From UBA9715 sp964553375 (GTDB lineage Bacteria > Actinomycetota > Coriobacteriia > Coriobacteriales > Eggerthellaceae): 33,210 nucleotides of DNA. Of the stretch, positions 8,263-15,107 are shown one piece after another. The position numbers were made by a program, and so were the translations under genes. The DNA is taken from contig CAZKKN010000019.1 in the NCBI GenBank assembly GCA_964553375.1, positions 1-33,210 of the forward strand, read 5' to 3'. The notes under the pieces are model-generated. The model had not been told where the DNA came from and did not search any database. It saw only the letters and a program-made list of their open reading frames with translations. Numbering within the stretch: the stretch's first letter is position 1; every line of letters begins with the position of its first letter.

Positions 8263-9531
8263 TCAGTCCAGATCCTGGGGAAGCGCGATCTGCCCAGCCA
8301 CCGCTGAAGCCGCAGCCACAGCAGGCGAAACCAAATACACCTCACTGGTGGGGTCTCCCATCCGACCCACGAAATTGCGGTTGGTCGTGGAAACGGCCCG
8401 CTCGCCAGCCGCAAGCACTCCCATATGACCACCAAGGCAAGGGCCGCAGGTGGGGGTGGAGAACACGCAGTTGGCGCTGAGGAACACATCGGCTAGGCCC
8501 TCGTCGATGCAGCGCCGATAGACCTCCTGAGTTGCGGGGATCACGATGCAGCGTACGGACTCGTGGACCTTCCGCCCGCGCAGCACCTCGGCCGCCTGCA
8601 CCATATCCGCCCATCGGCCGTTGGTGCAACTGCCGATGACAGCTTGATCGATCCGCACATCTTGCGCTTCGCGAACGGGCCGCGTGTTGGAGGGCAAGTG
8701 CGGGAATGCCACGGTGGGCTCTATGTCCGCTGCATCTATATCGATGACCTCCACGTAGTGCGCATCCGGGTCCGGGTGGTATTCGGTGTAGGGCCTCTCA
8801 GCGCGCCCATCCAGATAGGCGCGGGTCACGTCATCCACCTCGATGATGCCCGCCTTGCCGCCGGCCTCGATGGCCATGTTGGATATGGTGAGACGCTCGT
8901 CCATGGGCAGGTCAGCGATAGCGCTGCCGGAAAACTCGATAGCGCGGTATAAAGCACCGTCCACGCCGATGAGCCCGATGATGTGCAAGATGACATCCTT
9001 GCCGGTCACTCCAGGCGAAAGCTGGCCATTCACGCGGATGAGCATGGTCTCGGGCACGCGGAACCACGCCCGACCCGTAGCGTAACCCACCCCGGCATCG
9101 GTAGAACCCACGCCGGTGGAGAAGGCGCCGAGCGCCCCGTAGGTACAGGTGTGGGAATCGGCTCCTATGATGAGGTCGCCTGCTCCGCATACCCCTTGCT
9201 CGGGCAGAAGGGCATGCTCCACGCCCATGCAGCCCACCTCGTAATAATGGGTGATGCCCTGCTCGCGGGCGAAATCACGCACGATCTTCGCCTGCTCGGC
9301 GCTCTTGATGTCCTTATTGGGCGTGTAGTGGTCCGGAACGAGCACCACCTTTTCGGGGTCGAAAACCCGGTCCACGCCGATCTTACGGAACTCACTCACC
9401 GCGATGGGCGTTGTAACATCGTTTGATAGCACCAGGTCAAGGTCGCATTCAATCAACTGACCCGGTTCCACCTCATCCAGTCCAGCATGGGCCGCGAGGA
9501 TCTTCTCGGCGATAGTCATAGGTCTCGCCAT
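8263..9531 (-). CDS. leuC: 3-isopropylmalate dehydratase large subunit
   Basis: A 422-aa aconitase-superfamily protein of the short type. It carries the [4Fe-4S] cluster through C302 (GSCTNGR), C362 and C365 (CGPCLGG). Further family motifs are PDHYTPNKD at 66-74 and GADSHTCTYGALG at 123-135. With LeuD it converts 2-isopropylmalate to 3-isopropylmalate. ATG 9531 has GAAGG six bases upstream; M5 is a weaker alternative. It is the first gene of the leu cluster and has a promoter-like TTGACA box about 80 bases upstream. I saw no T-box, no leucine-rich leader peptide and no attenuator. Confidence 0.96.
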   Translation of the reverse strand: MARPMTIAEKILAAHAGLDEVEPGQLIECDLDLVLSNDVTTPIAVSEFRKIGVDRVFDPEKVVLVPDHYTPNKDIKSAEQAKIVRDFAREQGITHYYEVGCMGVEHALLPEQGVCGAGDLIIGADSHTCTYGALGAFSTGVGSTDAGVGYATGRAWFRVPETMLIRVNGQLSPGVTGKDVILHIIGLIGVDGALYRAIEFSGSAIADLPMDERLTISNMAIEAGGKAGIIEVDDVTRAYLDGRAERPYTEYHPDPDAHYVEVIDIDAADIEPTVAFPHLPSNTRPVREAQDVRIDQAVIGSCTNGRWADMVQAAEVLRGRKVHESVRCIVIPATQEVYRRCIDEGLADVFLSANCVFSTPTCGPCLGGHMGVLAAGERAVSTTNRNFVGRMGDPTSEVYLVSPAVAAASAVAGQIALPQDLD

Positions 9532-9587
9532 CTAGAGCCTTCTTTCTCTCCATTTGTAAGCATCGCGACATCCGTCAGCTCAATCGC

Positions 9588-9616
9588 ATCATCACGCCTG
9601 CGCGCCAGCATGTCAA
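9588..9616 (-). promoter_or_regulatory. Candidate leuCDB promoter
   Basis: A perfect -35, TTGACA (9611-9616 on the minus strand), is separated by 17 bases from GATGAT (9588-9593), which matches TATAAT at four of six positions. Transcription would start near 9581, about 50 bases before leuC. The -35 lies in the short gap after the 9658 stop codon of the preceding gene. Confidence 0.45.
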
Positions 9617-9649
9617 CAAGCAGCCGCGCCAAATGCGCACCTGCCGTCG

Positions 9650-10558
9650 TTAGCTTAAGGCGTTGCAGAGCGCATCCAGAAGCGTGATCGCATAATGCTG
9701 CATCGACCGGGCTTCGCCCGCGTCCTCCCAAGAATCGCTGGGAAGCTCGATGGCGATGCGCGGATGCTCCTTGCGCATGGCTGCTGCCACCGCCGGGGTG
9801 AGACGCAGCGACAGCGAGCCTTCGGGGGCGAAGGTGACACGCGGCACGCGCTCGCCAGCAGGGTCCTCACCAGGCAGGATGATATGCACCAGCAGCATCT
9901 TGCCGTCCGGGCGCACCAGCAGCGAATCGGCGCTCACGATCTTCGACGCGGGATTGGTGGCAAGGGAGAGGTTCGACATGCGCGAAGCCACACCGCGGGT
10001 GAACTCATCGGTACCGAAAAGGCACAGGGCGTTTTTCTCCAGCACGTCTGCTGCACGCGCGAACCCCTGGTTCACCGTGATGGGGAGGGACTTCTTCCCC
10101 TCCCAAGAATGATGCAGGTTATGGATGCACTCGAAGGTGTAAGCACCCACGATGCCGTCGGACGGCAAGCCCATATTGCGCTGGAATTTCCGCACGCCGT
10201 CTTCGGTATAGGCGCCGAATATCCCGTCTTCCTTGCCGCAGGGGAAGCCCAAGGCACCCAGAGCTTGCTGCAGTTCCAGCACGTCATGGCCATGGAAGTA
10301 AGGCATGCGCAGATACAGCGTGCGATCGCCTATGTTGTAGGAGGCATCCACCAGCGCCGACCACGTGCGCTCGTCCACCTCGCCGGTCATGCCAAGGCCA
10401 AGCTGCTCGCGGAAGCTGCGCACCGCCCGGGCTGTGGTGTCGCCGAAAACGCCATCCACATCGGCTTCGCCCAAAAGGCCGATGGTGGCCAGACGCTGCT
10501 GCACATCCTCAACGGCGGGCCCGAAGTCACCTTGCTTGATCGTGTCCATAGTGGCCAT
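9650..10558 (-). CDS. Protein with two peptidoglycan-binding domains
   Basis: A 302-aa protein with two PG_binding_1 repeats: residues about 8-68 (GDFGPAVEDVQQRL, DGVFGDTTARAVRSF) and about 87-150 (HDVLELQQALGALGF, DGIFGAYTEDGVRKFQ). The C-terminal half (about 155-302) is unrecognised and lacks the Zn-binding His/Glu pattern of amidases. No signal peptide or membrane segment is visible, so the protein looks cytoplasmic. The architecture recalls actinobacterial CwlM, which has paired PG-binding domains and no export signal, but the catalytic-type domain of CwlM is not evident. The start codon lies one base after the polyprenyl synthase stop, indicating translational coupling; a second ATG nine bases in is possible. 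A role tied to cell-wall precursor control is inference from that neighbour. Confidence 0.8.
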   Translation of the reverse strand: MATMDTIKQGDFGPAVEDVQQRLATIGLLGEADVDGVFGDTTARAVRSFREQLGLGMTGEVDERTWSALVDASYNIGDRTLYLRMPYFHGHDVLELQQALGALGFPCGKEDGIFGAYTEDGVRKFQRNMGLPSDGIVGAYTFECIHNLHHSWEGKKSLPITVNQGFARAADVLEKNALCLFGTDEFTRGVASRMSNLSLATNPASKIVSADSLLVRPDGKMLLVHIILPGEDPAGERVPRVTFAPEGSLSLRLTPAVAAAMRKEHPRIAIELPSDSWEDAGEARSMQHYAITLLDALCNALS

Positions 10559-10559
10559 G

Positions 10560-11615
10560 CTACTTCAACCTGCTCACGAACCAGTCTGCCATGGAGATCA
10601 GGATATCGCGGGCAGGCGAGGGATCGATCATGTCGAAGAGGCGGTTCTTCGCGATGCTCGTAAGATTCTCCGCGTAGTTGCGCGCATAGTCGATGGAACC
10701 CGATTCGTTCATGATATCCACGGCTTCTTGCAGCTCATCGGGGTCTTTGGTGTGGGATGAGAGGATCTTTACCAGCCGTTCGCGCTTGGGGGTATCCAGG
10801 TTTTGCAAGGCGTGAACCACCACTAGAGTGCGCTTGCCTTCGGTTATATCGTCTCGGAAGCCCTTCTTGGTGCTTTCCGTCTTGCCGATGAGATTCAGCA
10901 GGTCATCTTGGATTTGGAAGGCAAGGCCCGTATCCAGGCCATAATTGCGCAGGCCCTCGATCTGGGTCTCGGTGCCGCCGCCGATGATCGCGCCGATGGC
11001 CAAAGGCACCGCCCCCGAATAGTGGGCGGTCTTGCAGGTGGCCATGACCAGGTAATCTTCCGGCGTGATGTCGTAGCGTTTGTCCCGAGCCCAACCGATA
11101 TCAAGGGCTTGGCCCTCAATGGTGCGCCGGGTCATATCGATGAGCTCCGTGAGCACACGCACCTTGGTGGCGTCGTCCAAGTTGGGGTCTTTCACCACGG
11201 TGCCATTCACCAGCTGTAAGCCCAAATCGCCCATGTTGATGGCGGATCCAATGCCCTCGGTGAGATAGAGGCACGGCTCGCCACGGCGCAGTTCCGCCTC
11301 GTCGGCGATGTCGTCGTGAATCAACGCCGCCGTATGGAAATGCTCGATGGCGGCGGCTGCGCTCACAGCGCTTTCCGGTGCACCGCCCACAGCCATGCAG
11401 GCAGCGAAGCAGATGAGCGGCCGATGGCGCTTGCCCCCGTTGTCGCTGAACTTCCGCAGAGGGGAGTAGAGGTAGCGGTCCATATCGCTGTGAGTACCCT
11501 TGGGGATGTAGGCATTCACCAGCTCGCCCACGCGCACGGCGTAGCGATCCAGGTACTCCTCGAAATCCTGATAGTTCTCCCCGGGGATGAGCAGCTCGCT
11601 GAAATCTATAACCAT
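10560..11615 (-). CDS. Polyprenyl diphosphate synthase (trans-isoprenyl)
   Basis: A 351-aa all-helical prenyltransferase that condenses isopentenyl diphosphate onto an allylic primer. Counted from an in-frame GTG two codons upstream, the first Asp-rich motif is DDIAD at about 103-107 and the second DDLLN at about 239-243 (usual form DDxxD, with the last Asp replaced by Asn). KRHRP near 64-68 is the substrate site. Residues four and five before the first motif are small (Ala), which in this family usually permits C20 or longer products. The product may serve menaquinone or undecaprenyl-type lipids. ATG 11615 has GAGG five bases upstream; the GTG at 11621 lies too close to it. It is coupled to the downstream peptidoglycan-binding protein. 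The exact chain length cannot be read from sequence. Confidence 0.9.
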   Translation of the reverse strand: MVIDFSELLIPGENYQDFEEYLDRYAVRVGELVNAYIPKGTHSDMDRYLYSPLRKFSDNGGKRHRPLICFAACMAVGGAPESAVSAAAAIEHFHTAALIHDDIADEAELRRGEPCLYLTEGIGSAINMGDLGLQLVNGTVVKDPNLDDATKVRVLTELIDMTRRTIEGQALDIGWARDKRYDITPEDYLVMATCKTAHYSGAVPLAIGAIIGGGTETQIEGLRNYGLDTGLAFQIQDDLLNLIGKTESTKKGFRDDITEGKRTLVVVHALQNLDTPKRERLVKILSSHTKDPDELQEAVDIMNESGSIDYARNYAENLTSIAKNRLFDMIDPSPARDILISMADWFVSRLK

Positions 11616-11637
11616 GACCACCTCATATACCGCGTCA

Positions 11638-11728
11638 TATATACCACAGGCGCTTCCCTCATGCGCTCATGCAGAAGAAAGCGCCGTTCACAGGCTTATT
11701 CGGTATTATACACGAGCCGCGGCGGCTC
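11638..11728 (-). promoter_or_regulatory. Candidate promoters upstream of polyprenyl synthase
   Basis: There are two possible -10 boxes on the minus strand. TATATA with an extended TGG (11638-11643) would give a short leader. A perfect TATAAT at 11705-11710 has a dyad, GAGCCGC/GCGGCTC (11714-11728), three bases upstream, where an operator could sit. Neither has a good -35. The 11644-11704 segment also holds a GGCGCTT/AAGCGCC inverted repeat, possibly the end of the preceding transcript. Confidence 0.3.
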
Positions 11729-11738
11729 CACTGCCCCG

Positions 11739-12104
11739 TTAATGGCGGCAAGCGGCGTTGGGGTCCATGGGAGCCACATTGCCAGCCGCGAACATCTCAA
11801 CCACTTTGCCCACGTTGGGCTCGGTGGTGTCTGCATACACCGTAACACCCGCATTGGTGAAGCGGGTGAAGGGCGGCATGCCCATGCCGGCGGTGAGGAT
11901 GCCATCCACACCCAGGCCCTCGACGAAGCTGATCACCCCGCCGCAACCTTCCGTGTCGTGGTCCACATTCTTCACGGACTCCACGCCCACCACGTTCATG
12001 TCGTCGTCAAACTCCACGATGGTGAAGTAAGCGGCATGGCCGAAGTGGCCGCTGCGCTGGCTCTGAAGGCCCGTTTCGGATTCACTGGGAACTGCAATCT
12101 TCAT
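11739..12104 (-). CDS. Dinitrogenase iron-molybdenum cofactor family protein (NifX/NafY-like)
   Basis: A 121-aa single-domain protein of the NifX/NafY/NifB-C fold (RNase H-like). Visible features are MKIAVPSE at the start, the SGHFGHAAYFTIVE segment with conserved Gly-His, EGCGG around residue 52, and LTAGMGMPPFTRFTNAGVTVY. Family members bind iron-sulfur or molybdenum clusters, but most stand-alone copies occur in anaerobes without nitrogenase and have unknown roles. No nif gene is in the window. ATG 12104 has GAAAGG eight bases upstream, and a TATAAT box lies about 45 bases upstream. It appears to be monocistronic. A role in Fe-S or Mo handling is inference. Confidence 0.85.
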   Translation of the reverse strand: MKIAVPSESETGLQSQRSGHFGHAAYFTIVEFDDDMNVVGVESVKNVDHDTEGCGGVISFVEGLGVDGILTAGMGMPPFTRFTNAGVTVYADTTEPNVGKVVEMFAAGNVAPMDPNAACRH

Positions 12105-12148
12105 GATAGTAGCCTTTCGCTCGGTGCTTGGGTTCTTCTCTTAAGGCC

Positions 12149-12154
12149 ATTATA
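12149..12154 (-). promoter_or_regulatory. -10 box of the NifX-like gene
   Basis: A perfect TATAAT on the minus strand lies 45 bases upstream of the ATG at 12104. No convincing -35 is 16-18 bases upstream. Confidence 0.4.
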
Positions 12155-12231
12155 GACCCTGGGTGGCCGATTCACGGATTTCCCGCTAAAGCCCAAAACT
12201 GACGCGCGAGCGGTCGCGAAAGCAGTAAACC

Positions 12232-12316
12232 TGGTAGGAGCGGTGGGACTCGAACCCACATTCCCGAGGGAGGCGGATTTTAAGTCCGCTGCGTCTGCCA
12301 ATTCCGCCACGCTCCC
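12232..12316 (-). tRNA. tRNA-Leu(TAA)
   Basis: An 85-nt class II tRNA on the minus strand with an encoded 3' CCA (12232-12234). The acceptor stem pairs GGGAGCG with CGCTCCT (a G-U first pair). The D arm begins GCGGAATTGGCAGACGC, typical of leucine tRNAs. The anticodon stem GCGGA/TCCGC encloses loop CTTAAAA, with anticodon TAA at 12280-12282, reading UUA codons. A variable arm (CTCCCTCGGGAA) and a T arm with GTGGG/CCCAC around TTCGAGT follow. Confidence 0.97.
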
Positions 12317-12329
12317 CTACCGGAAAGCT

Positions 12330-12335
12330 ATTATA
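12330..12335 (-). promoter_or_regulatory. -10 box of tRNA-Leu
   Basis: A perfect TATAAT on the minus strand ends 14 bases before the mature tRNA 5' end, a usual distance for a tRNA promoter with a short leader. The -35 is weak (TGCCTC). A GTCAC/GTGAC dyad lies further upstream at 12396-12411. Confidence 0.5.
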
Positions 12336-12425
12336 GCGGCTTCCCCTGGGCTGAGGCATCGGAGCTTGCCTGGCAGGCGGGACAATGGCAATGGGGTCAC
12401 GACAATGTGACATGCCGCAGGGTTT

Positions 12426-12515
12426 CCCTAGTGCGTGACCTGTGCATGAAAAGACCCTGCCATTGGCCTTTTGCGCCATGGCAGGGTCTTTGAATGTGCA
12501 GGTCACGCACTAGGG
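12426..12515 (-). terminator. Large inverted repeat and terminator at the ppx 3' end
   Basis: Two 38-nt arms (12426-12463 and 12478-12515) pair around a 14-nt loop. The outer 17 bp are perfect (CCCTAGTGCGTGACCTG), then comes an 8-nt unpaired zone, then an inner 13-bp perfect stem (AAGACCCTGCCAT). Read on the minus strand, the inner hairpin ends in TCTTTTC, a plausible intrinsic terminator for ppx. The start-proximal outer arm contains the last ppx codons and its TGA stop, so the structure begins inside the gene. Confidence 0.7.
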
Positions 12516-13486
12516 GAAGCCTGGGCGATCACGATGCCTTGGAGAATGTCGTACTCGCTGGCGGTGAAACTGGGAATGCCGCCCAACTCCATAAGCGTTT
12601 GCAAGATGAGCAGCCCGGCCACGATAACCGGGGCGCGACGCGGCTCCAAACCCACCACCTGCTCGCGCTGGGCTAAGGTCAGGGAAGCCAGCCGGTCAAG
12701 GAGGCGATCGAGCTGGTCTTTGGTCATCACAGCCCCATGGACGCGGGCCGGATCGTATTCCACCATGCCCTGCTCCATGGAAATGCAACTCGTTGCCGTG
12801 CCGGCCACAGCCACCAAGGGCCCCGAGAGGCAGCCGGCCTGAACGAGCTTTTCCATGTAGGAACCCAGGGTTTGACGGATGCAGCGGCGAGCAGCCTCAA
12901 GCTGCTGGGCGCTAGGAGGGTCGCTTTGCAGGTAGCGCTCGGTCAGGCGCCGGCATCCCACGTCAAACGACTGGGCGAATTTAGGCTTGCACCCAGCCTG
13001 ACCTGCGATTATCTCCGTGGAACCTCCACCGATATCCGCCACCGTCACCGCCTGGCCGGGAAATGCCAAAGAAGCGCCGGCGAAGGAAAGCTCCGCTTCG
13101 CGCTGACCGGAAATGACGGAGAGCGGCGCCCCAAGCCGAGCAAGCCGCTCCGCGAAATCGCTGGCGTTTCGGGCATCGCGGCTCGCGGAGGTTGCCACCA
13201 CCCTCAATGGGATGGGATGGCCGGGATCACCTTCCCCAAGAGCGCGGATCTGAGCCAGGAACCCTGCAACAGCGGTGCAAACACGCTCGCAAGCAGCGTC
13301 GCTTAGGCGGTGGGTCTTATCCACGCCTTCGCCGAGATTGCATATATCCATGGCACGGGCGAGCTCGGTGAGAGAACCTTGAGCGTCCACATCAGCCACC
13401 AATAAACGGCAGGTCACCGTACCGATATCTATGGCGGCATAACGCCCGGGGACGAAATGCGAAGGAGGGCAGGCGGCGTTTGCCAT
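12503..13486 (-). CDS. ppx: Exopolyphosphatase / guanosine pentaphosphatase (Ppx/GppA)
   Basis: A 327-aa Ppx/GppA phosphatase of the actin-like ATPase fold, of the short two-domain type lacking the C-terminal HD-like part of E. coli Ppx. The phosphate-1 loop is AAIDIGTVTCRLLVADV at the N-terminus, the phosphate-2 loop is ADIGGGSTEI, and the catalytic glutamate segment is GQREAELSFAG. It hydrolyses polyphosphate or pppGpp; which one cannot be decided from sequence. ATG 13486 lies four bases after the stop of the FtsB-like gene, suggesting coupling. An in-frame ATG at 13513 inside that gene is the alternative, but conserved residues begin well after both. Its last codons lie in the inverted repeat at 12426-12515. 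Confidence 0.9.
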   Translation of the reverse strand: MANAACPPSHFVPGRYAAIDIGTVTCRLLVADVDAQGSLTELARAMDICNLGEGVDKTHRLSDAACERVCTAVAGFLAQIRALGEGDPGHPIPLRVVATSASRDARNASDFAERLARLGAPLSVISGQREAELSFAGASLAFPGQAVTVADIGGGSTEIIAGQAGCKPKFAQSFDVGCRRLTERYLQSDPPSAQQLEAARRCIRQTLGSYMEKLVQAGCLSGPLVAVAGTATSCISMEQGMVEYDPARVHGAVMTKDQLDRLLDRLASLTLAQREQVVGLEPRRAPVIVAGLLILQTLMELGGIPSFTASEYDILQGIVIAQASPSA

Positions 13487-13490
13487 GGGC

Positions 13491-14366
13491 TTATTCAACG
13501 CCGAAGATGGCATCGAGAAGCGGCGTGTACCACTCCTCAGGGGCCTTCACGCTGCTGGAAAGCACATTGGCCTCGATGTTCTCACCGTCGCGGGAGGTAT
13601 CCAGAGCCTCCTCGGAAAGACCGGTCACGATGGCCATCTCCTCATCGGGCTTCACATAGCCGAACTTCTGGCGCACCGCATCTTCCATGCCAGCCTCGCT
13701 GGTCAGGATATCATTTTGCACGTCCAGCGCCTCGTTTCGGCTCGCGATGCTCGCATACTCCGCCTCCAGACGGTCATGTTCGCGCTGGGCGTGGTAGTAC
13801 TGCTGGGCTGGCGTGTACAGGAACACGCATGCGAAGACGAGGCAGCATAGGAAGGTGATCACCTTGATGGAACGGGGCGTGACCGAAGTGCGCGAAGCCG
13901 CAGTGCTCACCTTCTCGCGGGCGGCACCGGCAGCAGCGCCGGCCATGTCGCTCACACTGACGAAAGCCCCAAGCGGGTCCACCTTGCGACCGCCACCCTG
14001 CATGCGGGATGCCTTCTTGTGGGATGAGCCCATCTTGCCCTTGTAGAGCGCAGCGCGCGGGCCACCCTCGCCCGTATCGGATCCGCCGAACTGACGGTCA
14101 TACATCTTGCCCGCACGATCCTTTGCGCGTTTACGGCGGCGCAGGTCACGAGCGCTTGAAGCCTCGAAGGTCTCCTCCTCATCAGCCGCTTCGGCGTCGT
14201 TCGATCGGCGGCTTTCCAGGGCATCGGAGGATTCGGAATCATAGGTGAGCCAGGAAGGATTGGGGCGGCGGCCTTCGCCTTCGCCCGGGCGATTCGCGCT
14301 TTTCGCTCCTGAGCGCACGGAACCCTTCATGTCCTCGAATGAAACGATTGTCAATTCTCTTGGCAC
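13491..14366 (-). CDS. FtsB/DivIC-like septum formation initiator with long N-terminal tail
   Basis: A 291-aa single-pass membrane protein. Residues about 1-165 are a polar, Arg/Lys-, Ser- and Glu-rich disordered tail. One membrane segment (KVITFLCCLVFACVFLY) lies near 168-184, followed by a coiled coil (about 190-221) and the FtsB/DivIC signature MEDAVRQKFGYVKPDEEMAI. FtsB/DivIC joins FtsL and FtsQ/DivIB in the division complex. Family members are usually about 100-150 aa, so the cytoplasmic tail is unusually long. GTG 14366 is chosen because AAGGAG lies nine bases upstream; ATG 14330 has GAGG only two bases before it and is the alternative (279 aa). The gene is coupled to ppx downstream, as in many actinobacteria. 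Confidence 0.85.
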   Translation of the reverse strand: MPRELTIVSFEDMKGSVRSGAKSANRPGEGEGRRPNPSWLTYDSESSDALESRRSNDAEAADEEETFEASSARDLRRRKRAKDRAGKMYDRQFGGSDTGEGGPRAALYKGKMGSSHKKASRMQGGGRKVDPLGAFVSVSDMAGAAAGAAREKVSTAASRTSVTPRSIKVITFLCCLVFACVFLYTPAQQYYHAQREHDRLEAEYASIASRNEALDVQNDILTSEAGMEDAVRQKFGYVKPDEEMAIVTGLSEEALDTSRDGENIEANVLSSSVKAPEEWYTPLLDAIFGVE

Positions 14367-14505
14367 CGGGAATGGCTCCTTTACGCATCCGGTCTCGTTT
14401 GTTGTCCTTTTCGATGCATGGAACCCATTAAGGATACCATGGCCCGGTCCGTCCGAGGCCGCAAACCGGCCCCTTCCATGCAAAAGACGGGCCGACCGGA
14501 GACGG

Positions 14506-14898
14506 CTAAGCCTCCTCCATGATGCCCAACTTGTCTATGTAGGCCACCCATTTCTTAAAAGACGCATCGCTTATGGCATGCTCCATGAGACAGGCCTCCT
14601 TCTCGGCCGCTTTGGGAGCGATGCCCAGCTCTTTATGGAGAAACGCCGTAAGGTACTGATGGCGCTTATAGATGGAGCGCCCGTATTTCTGGCCACTGGC
14701 TGTAAGCGAGATATCGCCGTAAAAGGGCTGATCAACATAACCCTTCTCCTTCAGCACGCTGACCGCTTTATTCACTGACGCCTTAGAGACATCAAGATGG
14801 CTGGCAATATCTACGGACCGAACAGAATTCTTCGTGCTACCACCCAACATCACGATGGCTTCAAGATAATCTTCGTTCGATGGAGAGATTTTTTCCAT
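14506..14898 (-). CDS. DtxR/MntR-family metal-dependent regulator
   Basis: A 130-aa repressor-type protein. The N-terminal winged helix reads SVRSVDIASHLDVSKASVNKAVSVLKEKGYV; the dimerisation and metal-binding helices include EKEACLMEHAISD, with the expected Glu, Cys and His ligands. The C-terminal SH3-like domain of DtxR is absent, which resembles MntR in length. It presumably senses Mn or Fe and represses uptake genes, but no transporter is in the window. ATG 14898 has GAGGAG six bases upstream. It is divergent from the lipoprotein gene at 15108, which it might control. Confidence 0.88.
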   Translation of the reverse strand: MEKISPSNEDYLEAIVMLGGSTKNSVRSVDIASHLDVSKASVNKAVSVLKEKGYVDQPFYGDISLTASGQKYGRSIYKRHQYLTAFLHKELGIAPKAAEKEACLMEHAISDASFKKWVAYIDKLGIMEEA

Positions 14899-14940
14899 AG
14901 TGCGCTCCTCACATATTGTTCCGGACGCAGCAACCTTAGT

Positions 14941-14949
14941 ATTATACCA
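14941..14949 (-). promoter_or_regulatory. Extended -10 promoter of the DtxR-type gene
   Basis: TGG-TATAAT on the minus strand lies 43 bases upstream of the ATG. No good -35 is seen, as usual for extended -10 promoters. I found no DtxR- or MntR-type operator dyad close by. Confidence 0.5.
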
Positions 14950-15047
14950 TGCGAAAATGATGCCGTGGCCTGCGCAATTCATACTCCATAAGGGAGGAGA
15001 AAAACCCACAATTCTAATCGTTGGCCACGACTCGCGTGCGTGTAGGC

Positions 15048-15077
15048 TTGGCCGAAAGAACCCCAACGCAGTAGAAT
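15048..15077 (+). promoter_or_regulatory. Candidate promoter of the lipoprotein gene
   Basis: TTGGCC (15048-15053), 18 bases, then TAGAAT (15072-15077), about 30 bases upstream of the start codon. Each hexamer has four or five matches to consensus. Confidence 0.4.
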
Positions 15078-15107
15078 GGGGCGAAAAGACCCTCGAAAGG
15101 GATGGAA

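Noticed and set aside
9532..9658. Leucine leader peptide, T-box or attenuator before leuC
   Set aside because: The only short frame (starting MLARRR) is not leucine-rich, no T-box sequence or terminator/antiterminator pair is visible, and an ordinary promoter fits better.
14899..15047. DtxR/MntR operator in the divergent intergenic region
   Set aside because: A CTAAGGTTGC stretch looked suggestive but lacks the second dyad half of known DtxR or MntR boxes.
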